Of a DNA stretch of 64,000 bases, positions 1 to 11,242 are shown one piece after another; within the stretch, counting starts at the first letter, position 1, and each line of letters starts with the position of its first letter. The notes under the pieces are model-generated. The model searched no databases. It saw only the letters and a program-made list of their open reading frames with translations, and was not told where the DNA came from. A program made the position numbers and the translations under genes. This DNA is from Cryptomeria japonica. Its lineage: Eukaryota; Streptophyta; Pinopsida; Cupressales; Cupressaceae. The stretch lies in NCBI RefSeq assembly GCF_030272615.1, contig NC_081413.1:99480239-99544238 (forward strand), written 5' to 3'.

Positions 1-793
1 CTGCATGCATTGTTTATCAACAATTCCTTATTTATAAACAATTTGCTAACCGCTGAATCTCCTTGATCACATTTCCCATGATCAATCATAGCCATCAGAT
101 CATCAAACTTGACTAGGTTCAATGTATTCTTTGATCTGAAAATGTTTTACCTCACCTTGGAACTTGCATTCCTTCCTAGGAACTTGTGCTAGGTTATTGC
201 GGTTCAATTTGTGTTGTAGATCTTCCTTTTGATTTTCCATTGCTGTAGATCCTTAACAAACTTCATGTGCGGCATACCAATCATTTATTCATCTCCAGCT
301 CATCAGCATCCTTCATTAAATAATGCTTTTATCCATCCCATACGATCTGTTATAACTCGGTTGTTACTCAGTAAATACTAAACTTCACTCGGTAGACATT
401 CTGCCTTCTTTAACCGATATCGATAACCTTAGGGTTTACCGACTAGGTTCTTTGCTCGATGACATAGTATAGTATTAACCTTACAATCAACAACATATGT
501 AGGATATCAAAACAATCAAAACAACATGATCTCATCATTGACTAACTTGGTAATAGTTTCCCATTGAATAACTTATTATTCCCCTTCATTATCACATTCT
601 TTTTGTGTCACTTACCGACATCTTAATTCTCATCAATACATACTTCTCAAGATATGGCAACATCATACTGAATCAGAAAATCAATTTCTTGACATCAATG
701 ACAAAATAATATTATAAAGGCAGTAATCATCCTTCTTCAGTTATATCAACAATCTCCAACAACCTTCTCAATATCCTTATTGAAATGCCAACA
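1..793 (-). repeat. 3' LTR of the copia element (partial)
   Basis: This stretch is nearly identical to about 4220-5028. In element orientation the LTR starts at 793 with TGTTGGCATTTC, directly after the purine tract. Its other end lies before base 1, so only the first ~790 bp are visible. Confidence 0.9.
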
Positions 794-795
794 AT

Positions 796-805
796 CTCCC
801 CCTTT
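796..805 (-). other. Polypurine tract of the copia element
   Basis: On the minus strand this reads AAAGGGGGAG, two bases before the TG that opens the 3' LTR. It is the expected plus-strand primer site for reverse transcription and fixes the LTR edge at 793. Confidence 0.8.
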
Positions 806-1203
806 GGCATTGATGGCAAAACCAACAATTAAATGGCAATACCAACTTGATTTATTCCAATTGATTCGGATTTAGATTGCTATTAGACTTCTCATGTTAT
901 CCTTGAGTTGTTAAAATCTTCTCCCCCTGTCATTAGTCTTTAGTTATCTTCTTCATTTAGGGCTTTACCATTTAGTCTTCTCCCCCTTTGACAACAATGC
1001 CAAAAAGTAAAAGAACTAAATCATGAACTCTTCTGCTGTGAAGTGCTTGCTTTTGCTGTGTTACACATGCAAATGTAACATCTAAAACTCGATCAGATCA
1101 ATCTTTCCTTCAATACTATTTCCTACACACCTTTAGAAAACCTCCTAAAGTGCATAAATCAACATCAATCCACACATGATATTCTATAGATTTATCGAAT
1201 TGA

Positions 1204-2112
1204 TGCTTTCACCAAACTCTGTTAGTGAATAGAAGATAGGGGTAGGACCCCTAACTTGCTTCTGAGATACTCAAAAGTGTCCCTTGGCAGTGGCTTTGTG
1301 AAGATGTATGCTATTTGCTCCTTTGAACTGATATATTCCAGCACAACATTCTTCTCTTGTACTCAGTTTAGGGTGTAAACTGCAGTGTTGATTGCTTCTC
1401 TCCAAAATGTTTGAGGTACCCACTTTTCTATCATCAAGGTTATGGCACAATCTACAATTGATTTGTTTCTTCTCTCAGTTATCCCATTTTGCTGAGGTGT
1501 GCTCAGTGCAGATACTTGCCTTTTTATACCATGATCATTGCAGAATAAGTTAAATCCATCAGAAGTGAACTCTCCTCCTCTATCAGATCTAAGACATTTC
1601 AGTTGTCTTCCTATTTCATTTTCAACTCTTGCCTTGTACCATTTAAACATTTGAAAAGCTTCTGATTTTTCTTTTAAAAACATAACTGACATCATCCTTG
1701 AGTAATCATCCACAAATAATATGAAATATTTATCACCATAATAACTTTGAACTTTCATAGGACCACAAAGATCAGTGTGTACTAGATCTAAAATTCCTTT
1801 AGAAGTGTAGGACTTACTTGTAAAGCTTGATCTTGTCATCTTACCCATCTGGCATCCTTGGCACATAGCATTCTTAGGTTTTTCCAGGCTCAGTAGACCT
1901 CTTACTCGGTGCTTCTTACTTATTTTGATCAAATTATCAAAATTTACATGACAAAACCTTTTATGCCATAACTAGGTATCTTCTATTTTTGCATATAGAC
2001 ATTTGTTTCAAGTTGAGTCAAGATGAAATGTATTACCTTTTGTTTGTGTTCCGGTAGCAGCCAGCTTTCCATGTTTGTCATGAAATTTGACACGTCCCTT
2101 CTAGAATTCTAT
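1204..2112 (-). pseudogene. copia integrase fragment fused to the RNase H tail
   Basis: Minus strand. From about 2030 downward: a GAG-pre-integrase segment with a stop where a Trp is expected (reading T-stop-LWHKR), a CQGC motif of the zinc finger, then the integrase core with HTDLCGPM, SDRGGEF and STPQQNG, ending at VYTLN near 1363. Past one TGA the same frame continues with KNVVLEYISSKEQIA and FTKPLPRDTFEYLR, which is the C-terminal end of copia RNase H, and stops near 1204. Integrase C-terminus, all RT motifs and most of RNase H are missing, so a single deletion joins mid-integrase to late RNase H. Confidence 0.88.
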
Positions 2113-2520
2113 TCAGTATCCTGTATTGTTTAGTTGTGTTGCACTCAACAAATTATATTTCAAACCTTCAACCCAGTATACATCATCACATTTAGCATTA
2201 TCAAGAAGTGTTATAGATCCTTTACCTTTCACCGGACATGGTGCATCATTACCAAATCTTACATATCCTCCATCATAATCTTCTAATTTAACAAACTTGT
2301 GTTTATCACTTGTCATGTGATGTGAGCATCCACTGTCTATGATCCAAGAATCATTTTTATTTATGTGAGATATTAGGGCTTTTTCTTCATACCTTTCTTC
2401 ATCTAATCCATCTTTAATATCCACATAAACAACTTCCTCTATATTAGTTTCATCAGATTTATCATCGTTGGCTTCCTCATTAGCTACTAGGCATGTCTTT
2501 TTGTCTCTCCTTTTGAAGTC
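2113..2520 (-). pseudogene. copia protease region
   Basis: Minus strand. WIIDSGCSHHMT contains the aspartic protease signature of copia elements (Asp-Ser-Gly followed by Cys-Ser-His-His). Upstream is an acidic linker (DKSDETNIEE) connecting to gag. A TGA just after the gag frame at about 2518-2520 separates it from gag; I cannot say whether that stop is mutation or normal gag termination. Confidence 0.85.
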
Positions 2521-3486
2521 TCAGTGTCCTCTATATTGGTTGTCTTTCTGCCTATTATCTCGATATTCTTTATTTTCACTAGATTCTTTGTCAAGGCAGT
2601 TAGAAGCCATATGTCCTATTTTATCACAATTGAAACATTTTAAAGGTAGCTTTCCTTTATACTTACCTTTTCCTCTCGGTAACCTTCTGGCCAACAATGC
2701 TTCAAACTCTTCTTGCTTTTTGATTTCTTCATACAGTTTGTGCACTTCTTCCATGTTCTTACGAAATCTTTCACTTGCTCCACTGTGATTCCCTTCAGAA
2801 TACTTACTCATTCTATCATTGTAATCATCAGATTCACCAATATGAAAAGAACTAAATGCATATTCTACTTTATTTACTGAAGACCCACTATTACCAAAAT
2901 TACTTAACTCAAATGCATGTAGCTTACCAATAGTAGCATCCAAAGAAACTGACCTATTTGGTACAGACCTTAGTTCATTGATTGCAAAGACTCGGATTGC
3001 ATAAGCAGGTAGAAGGGTTCTAAGCAACTTACTTGTTACATCATTTTCTTCAATAGTTCCTCCTGCTCCTTTGATTTGGTTGACAGTCTCCTTTAACCTT
3101 GTACTGTATTGAGTTATGTTCTCACCTTCATTCATTCTCATGGATTCAAGTTGTCCTCTTAGACTATCTACTTTTTCTCTTTGAACATGTTCATCACCTC
3201 CATATACAGATATGAGCTTGGTCCACATTGCTTTTGCATCATTACAACCTTCTAGATCATTAAACTCTGAGTCGGTCAATGCTGATGTTATTTCAATCAT
3301 AGCTTGAATATGTTCTTGCTTTGCCTTTATCTCTTCCAAGGTCATCGGGTTGGTGCTTGGTGGTATGTAATCATTCTCCAAATAATATGTTGCATATTCT
3401 CCAATTCTTGATAAATGCAGCTTCATCCTTTTCTGCCATGTGGAGAAACTTGACTTGTTCAGCTTTGGTGCATCCCTTTTATACAT
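2521..3486 (-). CDS. copia Gag polyprotein (UBN2-type, CCHC knuckle)
   Basis: An uninterrupted minus-strand frame of 321 codons starts at ATG 3486, about 50 bases after the primer-binding site. The N-terminus has NKSSFSTWQKRMKLHL, then AKAMWTKLISVYG and the LRGQLESMRMNEGENI segment, all typical of the UBN2/retrotran_gag family of copia Gag. The C-terminus carries one zinc knuckle, CFNCDKIGHMASNC. Gag would form the virus-like particle and bind element RNA. This is the only intact frame left in the element, so it could still be made if the LTR is active. Confidence 0.88.
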   Translation of the reverse strand: MYKRDAPKLNKSSFSTWQKRMKLHLSRIGEYATYYLENDYIPPSTNPMTLEEIKAKQEHIQAMIEITSALTDSEFNDLEGCNDAKAMWTKLISVYGGDEHVQREKVDSLRGQLESMRMNEGENITQYSTRLKETVNQIKGAGGTIEENDVTSKLLRTLLPAYAIRVFAINELRSVPNRSVSLDATIGKLHAFELSNFGNSGSSVNKVEYAFSSFHIGESDDYNDRMSKYSEGNHSGASERFRKNMEEVHKLYEEIKKQEEFEALLARRLPRGKGKYKGKLPLKCFNCDKIGHMASNCLDKESSENKEYRDNRQKDNQYRGH

Positions 3487-3537
3487 CTTCTGATCTTTGC
3501 CTCAAGTACCTTTAAACTTTTTCTTCTAGATTCCAAA

Positions 3538-3550
3538 GCTCTGATACCAA
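3538..3550 (-). other. Primer-binding site, initiator tRNA-Met type
   Basis: Minus strand reads TTGGTATCAGAGC, the classic plant copia site complementary to the 3' end of initiator tRNA-Met, one base after the LTR end. Confidence 0.9.
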
Positions 3551-3551
3551 T

Positions 3552-5028
3552 TGTAAAGTTCTGATGCCAATAGCTAGTAAGATGAGAGGGGGGGTGAATC
3601 ATACAAACTTAATCTTCCATAAAATCAACAGATTCAACCTCGGTAACTTATACTTCAGTAATATAACCAAAAATTGCTAAACATGCTAACTCATAAACAC
3701 ATAATCATCATGACATATATAACACCAGATTTAACGTGGAAACCCAAATAGGGAAAAACTACTGTGGGATTTCAGACCCACTAAGAAATATACTCTTCTA
3801 GAGTATGCTCAGTTAAAAGCAAATCCTGTTAAAGATTACAAACACATTGCTAGATGTGACCTGATTAAGGGATTTCCCTTAGATCTATTAGGATCTTCAC
3901 TTTGTTAGAAGTGACCTTGTCAAAGGATTTTAAACACTCATTTAGAATGTTACCTTGCTAGAGGGTTTATAAATAAGACTGTTAAGTCCACTCGGTTAAG
4001 AGATTTTTTGTCACTTACAAAATAAACAACAGTAATAAAATATATCTGCAACTTCACATCTAAAATACTAAAGCAGATTCTTATTTGCTCAAAACAATCT
4101 TGTCATAGGACTTATCTTGTCCCTCTACTGGGCTCCCTACTTTGTTATTCAAACAAATCTTCAAGCTTTTGTCCTCGGTAATCACTATGTAGCATCCCTG
4201 TGCTTACACCTGCTTACATACAATGTTTATCAACAATTCCCTATTTATAAACAATCTGCTAACTGCTGAATCTCCTTGATCACATTTCCCATGATCAATC
4301 ATAGCCATCAAATCATCAAACTTGACTAGGTTCAATGTATCCTTCAATCTGAAAATGTTTTACCTCGCCTTGGAACTTGCATTCCTTCCTAGGAACTTGT
4401 GTTAGGTTATTGTGGTTCAATCTATGCTGTAGATCTTCCTTTTGATTTTCCATTGCCGTAGATCCTTAACAAACTTCATGTGCGGCATACCAATCATTTA
4501 TTCATCTCTAACTCATCAGCATCCTTCATTAAATAATGCTTTTATCCATCCAATACGATCTGTTATAACTCGGTTGTTACTCAGTAAATACTAAACTTCA
4601 CTCGGTAGACATTCTGCCTTCTTTAACTGATATCGATAACCTTAGGGTTTATCGACTAGGTTCTTAGGGTTTACTGACTAGGTTCTTTGCTCGATGACAT
4701 AGTATAGTATTAACCTTACAATCAACAACATATGTAGGATATCAAAACAATCAAAACAACATGATCTCATCATTGTCTAACTCGGTAATAGTTTCCCATT
4801 GAATAACTTATTATTCCCCTTCATTATCACATTATTTCTATGTCACTTACCAACATCTTAATTCTCATCAATACATACTTCTCAAGATATGACAACATCA
4901 TACTGAATCAAAAAATCAATTTCTTGACATCAATGACAAAATAATATTATAAAGACAGTAATCATCCTTCTTCAGTTATATCAACAATGTCCAACAACCT
5001 TCTCGATATCCTTATTGAAATGCCAACA
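3552..5028 (-). repeat. 5' LTR of the copia element (1,477 bp)
   Basis: Bounded by TG...CA: TGTTGGC at 5028 and TTTACA at 3552 on the minus strand. It matches 1-793 over the overlap. Compared with that copy it has a small tandem duplication of the 'cttagggttta...gactaggtt' segment at about 4640-4682. The base after the right edge begins atctc, the likely right half of the target-site duplication; the left half is outside the window. Confidence 0.9.
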
Positions 5029-5637
5029 ATCTCCTTTCTATTGTAATGCCAATAGAATATATTGTGCAAAAAATAAATGACATGGGTTCGTGATTCATTC
5101 AATTTCATTCTCATCTCATCTATTTCTTGATAGTCTATTGATTTCCCATCTTCTATCTAAATCATTTTCTTTTCTAACGTCTTTCTTTCATCAATCTCTT
5201 CTCTCTTTCATCTTACTAACATTTCTTCAAGGTACATCTGAGTTACAAAAAATAAAATTTGTTCTGGCATTATTATACAAAAAAGTATATACATTATGTA
5301 TAAATCATATAGATACCATTGCATTCATAAACATCAGTCTCATAGGCATACATATAGTACAAATTGCATTCATAAACAAAAATGCATCCATATAGTTTCA
5401 AAAATGCATTCATAAAGCATCATTGATAAATCATGTAGTAACCATTGCATTCATGAATCATAAAGAATCAAATAGATATACAACATATAAATCATAACAT
5501 CATATAAGCATACATGGAAAACAAAGCATAATAGATCGCCACCAAAAAACTACATATCATATATATAACTCAAAAATGATAATGTGTATCAATACAATAA
5601 ACAAGCCTGAAGGCTCAAATAACATGATCAAAATGTC

Positions 5638-7981
5638 TCAACCGACACTGCCTCTATCAACAGGTGGATCATCTCCACTAGATCCTACCCCAGGATGTCG
5701 AGGTGGTCCCATAACACCACCACTGCTAGTCTGTTGAGAAGTAGATCAACTCAATCTCCTCCCCATAAAGGCAATAAAACTAGGCTCTCTCATACCCTTA
5801 GGGATAGCTCTCTCATAAGCCTGTCGATAATAAATAGCCTTCTGTGCAGCAACAAAATATATATCTTCCTGTCTACGTGCCTCTGTCACTGGTCTAAATA
5901 GCTAATCATATGCATCTATGGTGATCTGAGCTCTCCTAACTGCCTCATCTCTCTCCCTCTAGAGATAATCAATCTCAACCTCTAAAGCACCGTAGTCTAT
6001 ATGGTAGGCCTCTTTCTCGACATCTCATTTGGCAACCTCATCTTCTAGACTCTAAATCCATGCTCTAAGGATCTGTGGGTCATCATCCATGTCACCCACC
6101 TCTCCTCCTCTACCCTCTGCAACAGGCACATCCTCCAGTTTCAGCATCTCATCATCATTGTCACCATCCTCACTGCTCGATGACCCTAAAGAATCATCGT
6201 CATCTTCACCGCTAGTAGACTCGGTGTCTCCACCAATGTCTACATCTGTCTCCTCCCTCGTCTCTTCCCTCATCTCTTCCCTCATCTCCTCCCTCATCTT
6301 CCCCCTCATCTAATCCACCCTCCTCTCCTCCTCCGACTCTCTCCTCCTTGTCTATCCTTAGGTGTTGTCTAGGATGTCGAATCTATTGTGTTGTAATCAG
6401 AACAATAGTATCAATAAGTGGAATAGGCATATGTCTGGCCCACCATGCATCATACTCTAGCATAGTCCCTAGATCTGCTGCACCTCTACCCCAATCCCAA
6501 AGTACTGGCTGAAGAGCATCAAACTCAATAGAAGAAACATGTGGCCGTATACAAACCCCCCATTTAGATAGCTCCCGAGATACACGAGCAAAATAAGTAG
6601 TAACCACCGGTGTAACCTATACCTCTCTGAACTATCTCAGTACCCATCCTAGAAGAGACATCTCTATGATCCGCTGCGTCTCGAATGTCCTACCAATCAG
6701 ATATCTTCGTTGTCGACAGAAAGGCAAGTGCACTGCATCTTCCGACCAACTGAGGCAATCTAAGTAAGGCCTCCAAATAAAATGATGTAGAATATCAAAC
6801 TGATGCCTCCAATACAAGGTGTTACCTGAACCCCTGTGTCTAATACCCGATGTGTACCTATAAGCATAAGTCTCACCAGGCTACAAATCAACATGAATGA
6901 CAGGTCTCAAAATAGAAATGTGCTCCCATGCCCAAGTTTGGAGCAATGTCACCCTGCAACTGATAGACTGATAACCAAGATATACAATGTCGTGCATCTG
7001 GTAATATAAAATGGCTAGAAGGCAAGGACCCCAAGCATATACTCATCGATGCACAATCATATCATGGACCACTCTACCCCATCCAATTGGAAATCCATGA
7101 CCTTGTCTGTCAAGTGTCAACAAACTGCTGACAATATTGCATAGTACAATAGTCATGTCATCATAACCTAAACGGGCCCAAGGGATGTCATACCGACCAC
7201 TGATCTATAAGTCTTGTATCTCACACTCAAAAAGTGCACACAATCCAGTAATGCCATTGTCATGGTCATATACAACTCTCTCGCCATGAATTGAAATATG
7301 CAATATACGCCATACATCCTCTAAGGTAATGGATTCCTCTCCGGTAGGAAGATGGAATGAACATGTCTCAGAATGCCACCACTCTATCAACATTGTAATC
7401 ATGGCCATGTTGGTCGTAACCTCTGGCAAGTGTAACATGTAATATAAACCAAGCTGTCGGATATGCTCAATCTCCTCATCAAGTAAATCAGCACGAAGAT
7501 CAAGTCCATGGGGTCTGCTCTGTCGGCAGTATAGCACTCCAATGTTCTCCTACATAGAGAAAATATTAAAAAATCAGATATTGGATCACGAGAACATAAA
7601 AAATAATCAGATGTATGACAAAAAATCTTTCACTTACAATGAATGCGTGATGTTTTAAACCAATGCGTGACATTTAACACCAATGTGGAACAATAAAGGC
7701 TTATGTGTAACATTAAGCACTAATGCATAAAGAAATGAGCGAATGCATAAGATTTACAACATATGCGGTACATTTACAATGAATGCGGTATGTTTAGCGT
7801 GAATGCGTGAAAACCAACATGCTATTGCGTGACGCAAAGGAAAAATGGGACATTGATTTTTTTTGGAAAAATAGCAAAAACAGGCAAAAAATTAGAAAAA
7901 TACCATGCCACTAGTCCCAGGAGGTCTCTGATATGATCGTACTTAGTCAGACAGATGCAATCGAGCTCTATAGCCAGTCAT
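5638..7981 (-). pseudogene. Antisense plant mobile domain (PMD, MAIN-like) gene, two exons, decayed
   Basis: Minus strand. Exon 1: ATG at 7981 to 7904 (26 codons, TAA at codon 13). Donor CATG|GTATTT, intron 7903-7550, acceptor TGTAG|GAG, phase 0. Exon 2 opens with LYCRQSRPHGLDLR and carries the PMD core: MLIEWWHSETCSFHLPTGEE and ITLEDVWRILHISIHGE. Further downstream are decayed PMD segments (WRPYLDCLSW near 6780), then an acidic tail rich in Asp, Glu and Ser (6052-6309), a predicted helical stretch rich in Glu/Arg, and a stop at 5638. PMD proteins such as MAIN and MAIL1 act in gene silencing in plants and relatives occur on transposons. Several stops and frame changes between 6310 and 7204 make this copy non-functional. 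Confidence 0.78.
7560..7830. repeat. Degenerate ~20-bp minisatellite in the PMD intron
   Basis: About nine imperfect units built on 'aatgcgtgacattta' fill most of the 354-bp intron of the antisense gene. Unit length drifts around 19-24 bp. Confidence 0.7.
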
Positions 7982-8070
7982 GATGATCAAATACTCGCAA
8001 GAAAGCACATAATTCACAGAGAAAACCAAGAACTTGCCAAATTGCAAATGAGCAAATGAAAACCTAAAAT

Positions 8071-8083
8071 CTCTATTTATAGC
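8071..8083 (-). promoter_or_regulatory. TATA box of the antisense PMD gene
   Basis: The minus strand reads CTATAAATAGAG, about 90 bases upstream of the exon 1 ATG at 7981. It suggests the antisense gene has its own promoter rather than relying on the LTR. Position and consensus only; no transcript evidence. Confidence 0.6.
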
Positions 8084-8345
8084 TCAAAATTAAGGTTTTT
8101 CTAACACCTCGATGCCTGTGGTCCCCACCAGCTTCAAACAACTTGTAGCCTACTCAAATGATCTCGAAATCGCACGAAACTTCACACGATTTCTCATTAT
8201 ACTGATATCGAAAACATGGTCTCAATTTTCAAATTTTTCGACCACCTTTTTCGAGGGGGCATATTTACACTATACAATGGTACCAAGACATACTGGGGCA
8301 TTTTTTTTTGTTTTCTTTGAAACAATGTCATTTCGACATTGTCTC

Positions 8346-8358
8346 AAAGAGGGGCAAA
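8346..8358 (+). other. Polypurine tract of the gypsy element
   Basis: AAAGAGGGGCAAA directly precedes the TG that opens the LTR at 8359. Confidence 0.8.
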
Positions 8359-9560
8359 TGTAGACACCTAAAAATGTCTCATTGATCTTGTACTAATTAT
8401 TCGTCTGATTGATTAAATAACTATTTAATTATTTAATTAAGTTAATTAATCATATTCTTCTAAATTCATATTTTCTCATCATTTTACTAATTATTCTATT
8501 TTCTATTTCTATTATCACTTAAACATTTTAACCATTTTCTAATGTTAATTAAATATTTATGATTTATTTAATTCTGATTAATTCCCTAATTTAAATAATA
8601 TTTATTATTTAAATAGATTAATTAATTCTCAATTTCTATCTAATCATCTAATCATTAACCCTTTTCTAAATTTTAATTAAATATTTATTATTTAATTAAT
8701 TGTGATTTAATCCTTTAATTTAAATCATCTTTATTATTTAATTAAAGTCCACTTCTAAATAATTAAATAGTTTCTTTAAATTATTTAATTAACTAATTAA
8801 TTCTTCTAGTTCTTCAAGTTCTAAATTCATTTAATTAATTCTTCTAATTTCTTCTAAATTCAAATACATGTGCATGATTTCAAAAATCAAAGTCAAGTTC
8901 TAAATATTCAAATACTAAATTGAATTGAATAAATTCAATTATTTGAATAAATTTCATGCAAAGATTAAATTGAAAATCTAAGTTAAAGTGCAAGCACATG
9001 CTAAATTAATTAATTCAATCATTTATCTCTCCAATCTCTATTTCCATCTTCTAGTTAGCTTTTTCTAAATAAAGCTCTCTTTGTCATCTTCTTAATTTTC
9101 TCCAATCATTATTTTTTTTTCCCTCAGTTAGCTTTTTCTCAATTAGTTAACTCAGTTAATCTATTCAATCTATTATGTTTCACCTCTAAATCAACAGTTC
9201 AACTATCAATTTTCATGTGAGCTCACTTGGGTTCCACCTCTTGATCAATTTGTTCCACCTTTCAATCAATCTTCTCCAAAAATCTATAAATTGAGCATTC
9301 AATCTCCATTTTCAACAATCACGAACTTTGAATCTTTGTGTCAATTGCAGGTTGCCAGCACAATATCTGAGAGCCACCATACCACAGAGATGAAAAGAGC
9401 AATGGAAGCCATGATGCATAATAGGGAGTTTTATATTGTTTAATTTTATTCTATATTGCATCTATTTCATTGGTTTTATGTTTGGATTGCTTAGATGGTT
9501 AAGGGATTCATGATTTTCCTTATTTCCTATTTAGCAATGATGAATTTGAGCATAGCACAC
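8359..9560 (+). repeat. 3' LTR of the gypsy element (right edge approximate)
   Basis: Starts TGTAGACACCTAAA after the purine tract. It is AT-rich with many TTAATTAA runs and has a TATA motif (CTATAAATTGAG) near 9285, followed by 5'-UTR-like sequence. A plausible CA end is GAGCATAGCACA near 9560, just before a tandem duplication. Its organisation resembles the solo LTR at 36116-37557, but the right edge cannot be fixed because the partner LTR is not visible. Confidence 0.65.
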
Positions 9561-9563
9561 TCC

Positions 9564-9952
9564 TGATGACTCTTGATCTAATATGTGAATACATACTCCT
9601 TGTGTTGATATTTTCAACTATTTTCCCAATCTTCTCTAAAGGTAAATTACTTCTTAGGATAAAAAGTATCATATCAATGGCCAACTAACAAATAATTAAT
9701 TTTAAGAAATAAAATTTCTCTACACTTCTTGAGATCCTTTTATTGCACAATTAAACCACTCCCACAACAAATTTCTTTTTGAACTCTTGATGACTCTTGA
9801 TCTAATATGTGAATACATACTCCTTGTGTTGATATTTTCAACTATTTTCCTGATCTTATCTAAAGGTAAAATACTTCTTAGGATAAAAAGTATCATATCA
9901 ATGGCCAACTAACAGATAATTCATTTTAAGAAATAAAATTTCTCTACACTTC
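9564..9952. repeat. Tandem duplication, two 165-bp copies
   Basis: 9564-9728 and 9788-9952 are nearly identical direct repeats beginning TGATGACTCTTGATC, offset by 224 bp with a 59-bp spacer. No coding content is seen. Confidence 0.92.
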
Positions 9953-10557
9953 AGGCTTTATTAAACCAAGGTGGGTTCCCCATTATATAACACCAATTAT
10001 AATTAAACAATTTTTGTATTGTCCCTTAGTAAATTACATTCCCACACTTGATGACATTGGCTAGCATGTAAAGTATTATTTACTTTAAATCATCATAAAC
10101 CAATTAAATATTGATATGTGATGAACAAAACAAAACAATAAACAGTAAAATTAAGCTTAATTTTTTTGATTTGAGTTCTTTCTTGGATTTGGACTATAAA
10201 ATCAATCAAATAGGTGCCTTATCCATTATAGAGTCTTAAATTCTATAACCCTCTTCTCATAATGACCTACACACTTTTCCCATGGTTATCAAATATTGTT
10301 GCCTTAAAATAATGTAACCTACCAATGGCCAACAATGTAATTCTACATATAAATCCTCAGTGCATTGACAATATTTTTAACATTCAATTGAAAGAAATTA
10401 ATCTATTCCTTTAACATAAGCAGTAAACAAAATATTCATTACACCAAATGTGTAAGGAAGACCTTCATTATCTTTGATTATATAGATTAGAAAAATAATT
10501 GATTGCATTAAAGGAGACAAAAGCATTGAGACATGCTATTCATATTTGCCTCAATTG
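9953..10557. other. Unannotated AT-rich stretch left of the LINE
   Basis: I see no ORF, RNA gene or repeat family here. It ends at the left target-site duplication of the LINE. Confidence 0.6.
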
Positions 10558-10574
10558 GATAGTATATTATTATT
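10558..10574. repeat. LINE target-site duplication, left copy
   Basis: GATAGTATATTATTATT here is identical to 24206-24222, and is followed by the element's poly(A) tail (read as T on the plus strand at 10576-10582). Confidence 0.85.
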
Positions 10575-10601
10575 ATTTTTTTAAAACAAAAGTGGCAAAC
10601 C

Positions 10602-10632
10602 ACTGATATATATATATATATATATATATATA
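10602..10632. repeat. (TA)n microsatellite
   Basis: A run of about 15 TA units lies close to the LINE 3' end. Confidence 0.95.
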
Positions 10633-11242
10633 ACTAATTCAAGAGCTCAATAGGGAAAGAACCGGGAAGAAAACCCTATATCCTTTCTCAAATTTAGTGA
10701 CAAAGAAGGAAGGAGGCTATGAGAAGAAGCCACCCGATCCGGAGAGATAAATAGGGACTGCCCATAGAATGAGTCTCTTAGGGGCCAAAAAGAGAGTAAC
10801 CGGTTGGGATGAGACAGAAGGAAACCAAAAAATAATCACACCCCTTAACCGGTTATCGTGGCGACTGAGGAGCGTGAATCTAATTGTCTGAGCATTGATG
10901 AGCTACACCAACTGATTTCCCATTATGTTTTACCGGTGCTTTGGTACCGGTATGATGTCCTTACGACCAGTTCATAAAGAGAGAAGCCTCCAAAACCGGT
11001 GCTAGTCGACAAGCAAAGAAGATGACTCCTCTACAGGTTCGGTTGCCATTAGATTTTCCATTCGACAAAAAAAGAGCATATTCTAGGTAGCAAAAAACAA
11101 AACCGAAATAACTTTACTCATTCATGGGAGTGTCTTCCTGGGGCTGAATTACAGGGGCATAAAAAATGGGCAAAAAGGAAGTAGTCCATCCCGTGACTTC
11201 ATCTTGCGCCAGTACGTTGAGCTCTGGAACCCTATCTGTAGT

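Larger units (their letters stand above)
1..5028 (-). mobile_element. Ty1/copia LTR retrotransposon, internally deleted, left end outside window
   Basis: The two flanking LTRs are direct repeats: 1-793 matches the outer part of 3552-5028. Between them, on the minus strand, lie in order a primer-binding site, gag with one CCHC knuckle, a protease with an Asp-Ser-Gly active site, an integrase fragment, the last part of RNase H, and a polypurine tract. Integrase before RNase H is the copia order. LTR ends read TGTTGGC...TTTACA on the minus strand. The internal part is only about 2.8 kb because most of RT is missing. Stops interrupt gag-pol, so it is non-autonomous. Lineage within copia is not determined. 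Confidence 0.92.
5029..9560 (+). mobile_element. 3' end of a Ty3/gypsy element carrying an antisense PMD gene
   Basis: A purine tract at 8346-8358 followed directly by TGTAGACACC marks a plus-strand 3' LTR. The DNA to its left up to the copia LTR is its internal 3' region and contains no pol, only the antisense PMD gene and AT-rich spacer (5029-5637). No 5' LTR is visible, so the rest of the element lies left of the copia insertion or is lost. The PMD-PPT-LTR layout matches the end of the 27464-49708 element. Confidence 0.7.

Noticed and set aside
2468-2788. Plus-strand ORF across copia gag
   Set aside because: Antisense shadow of the gag frame; hydrophobic low-information peptide without context.
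6089-6313. Serine/proline-rich ORF on the plus strand
   Set aside because: It is the reverse complement of the acidic Glu/Asp tail of the antisense PMD gene. The same applies to 45581-45845.
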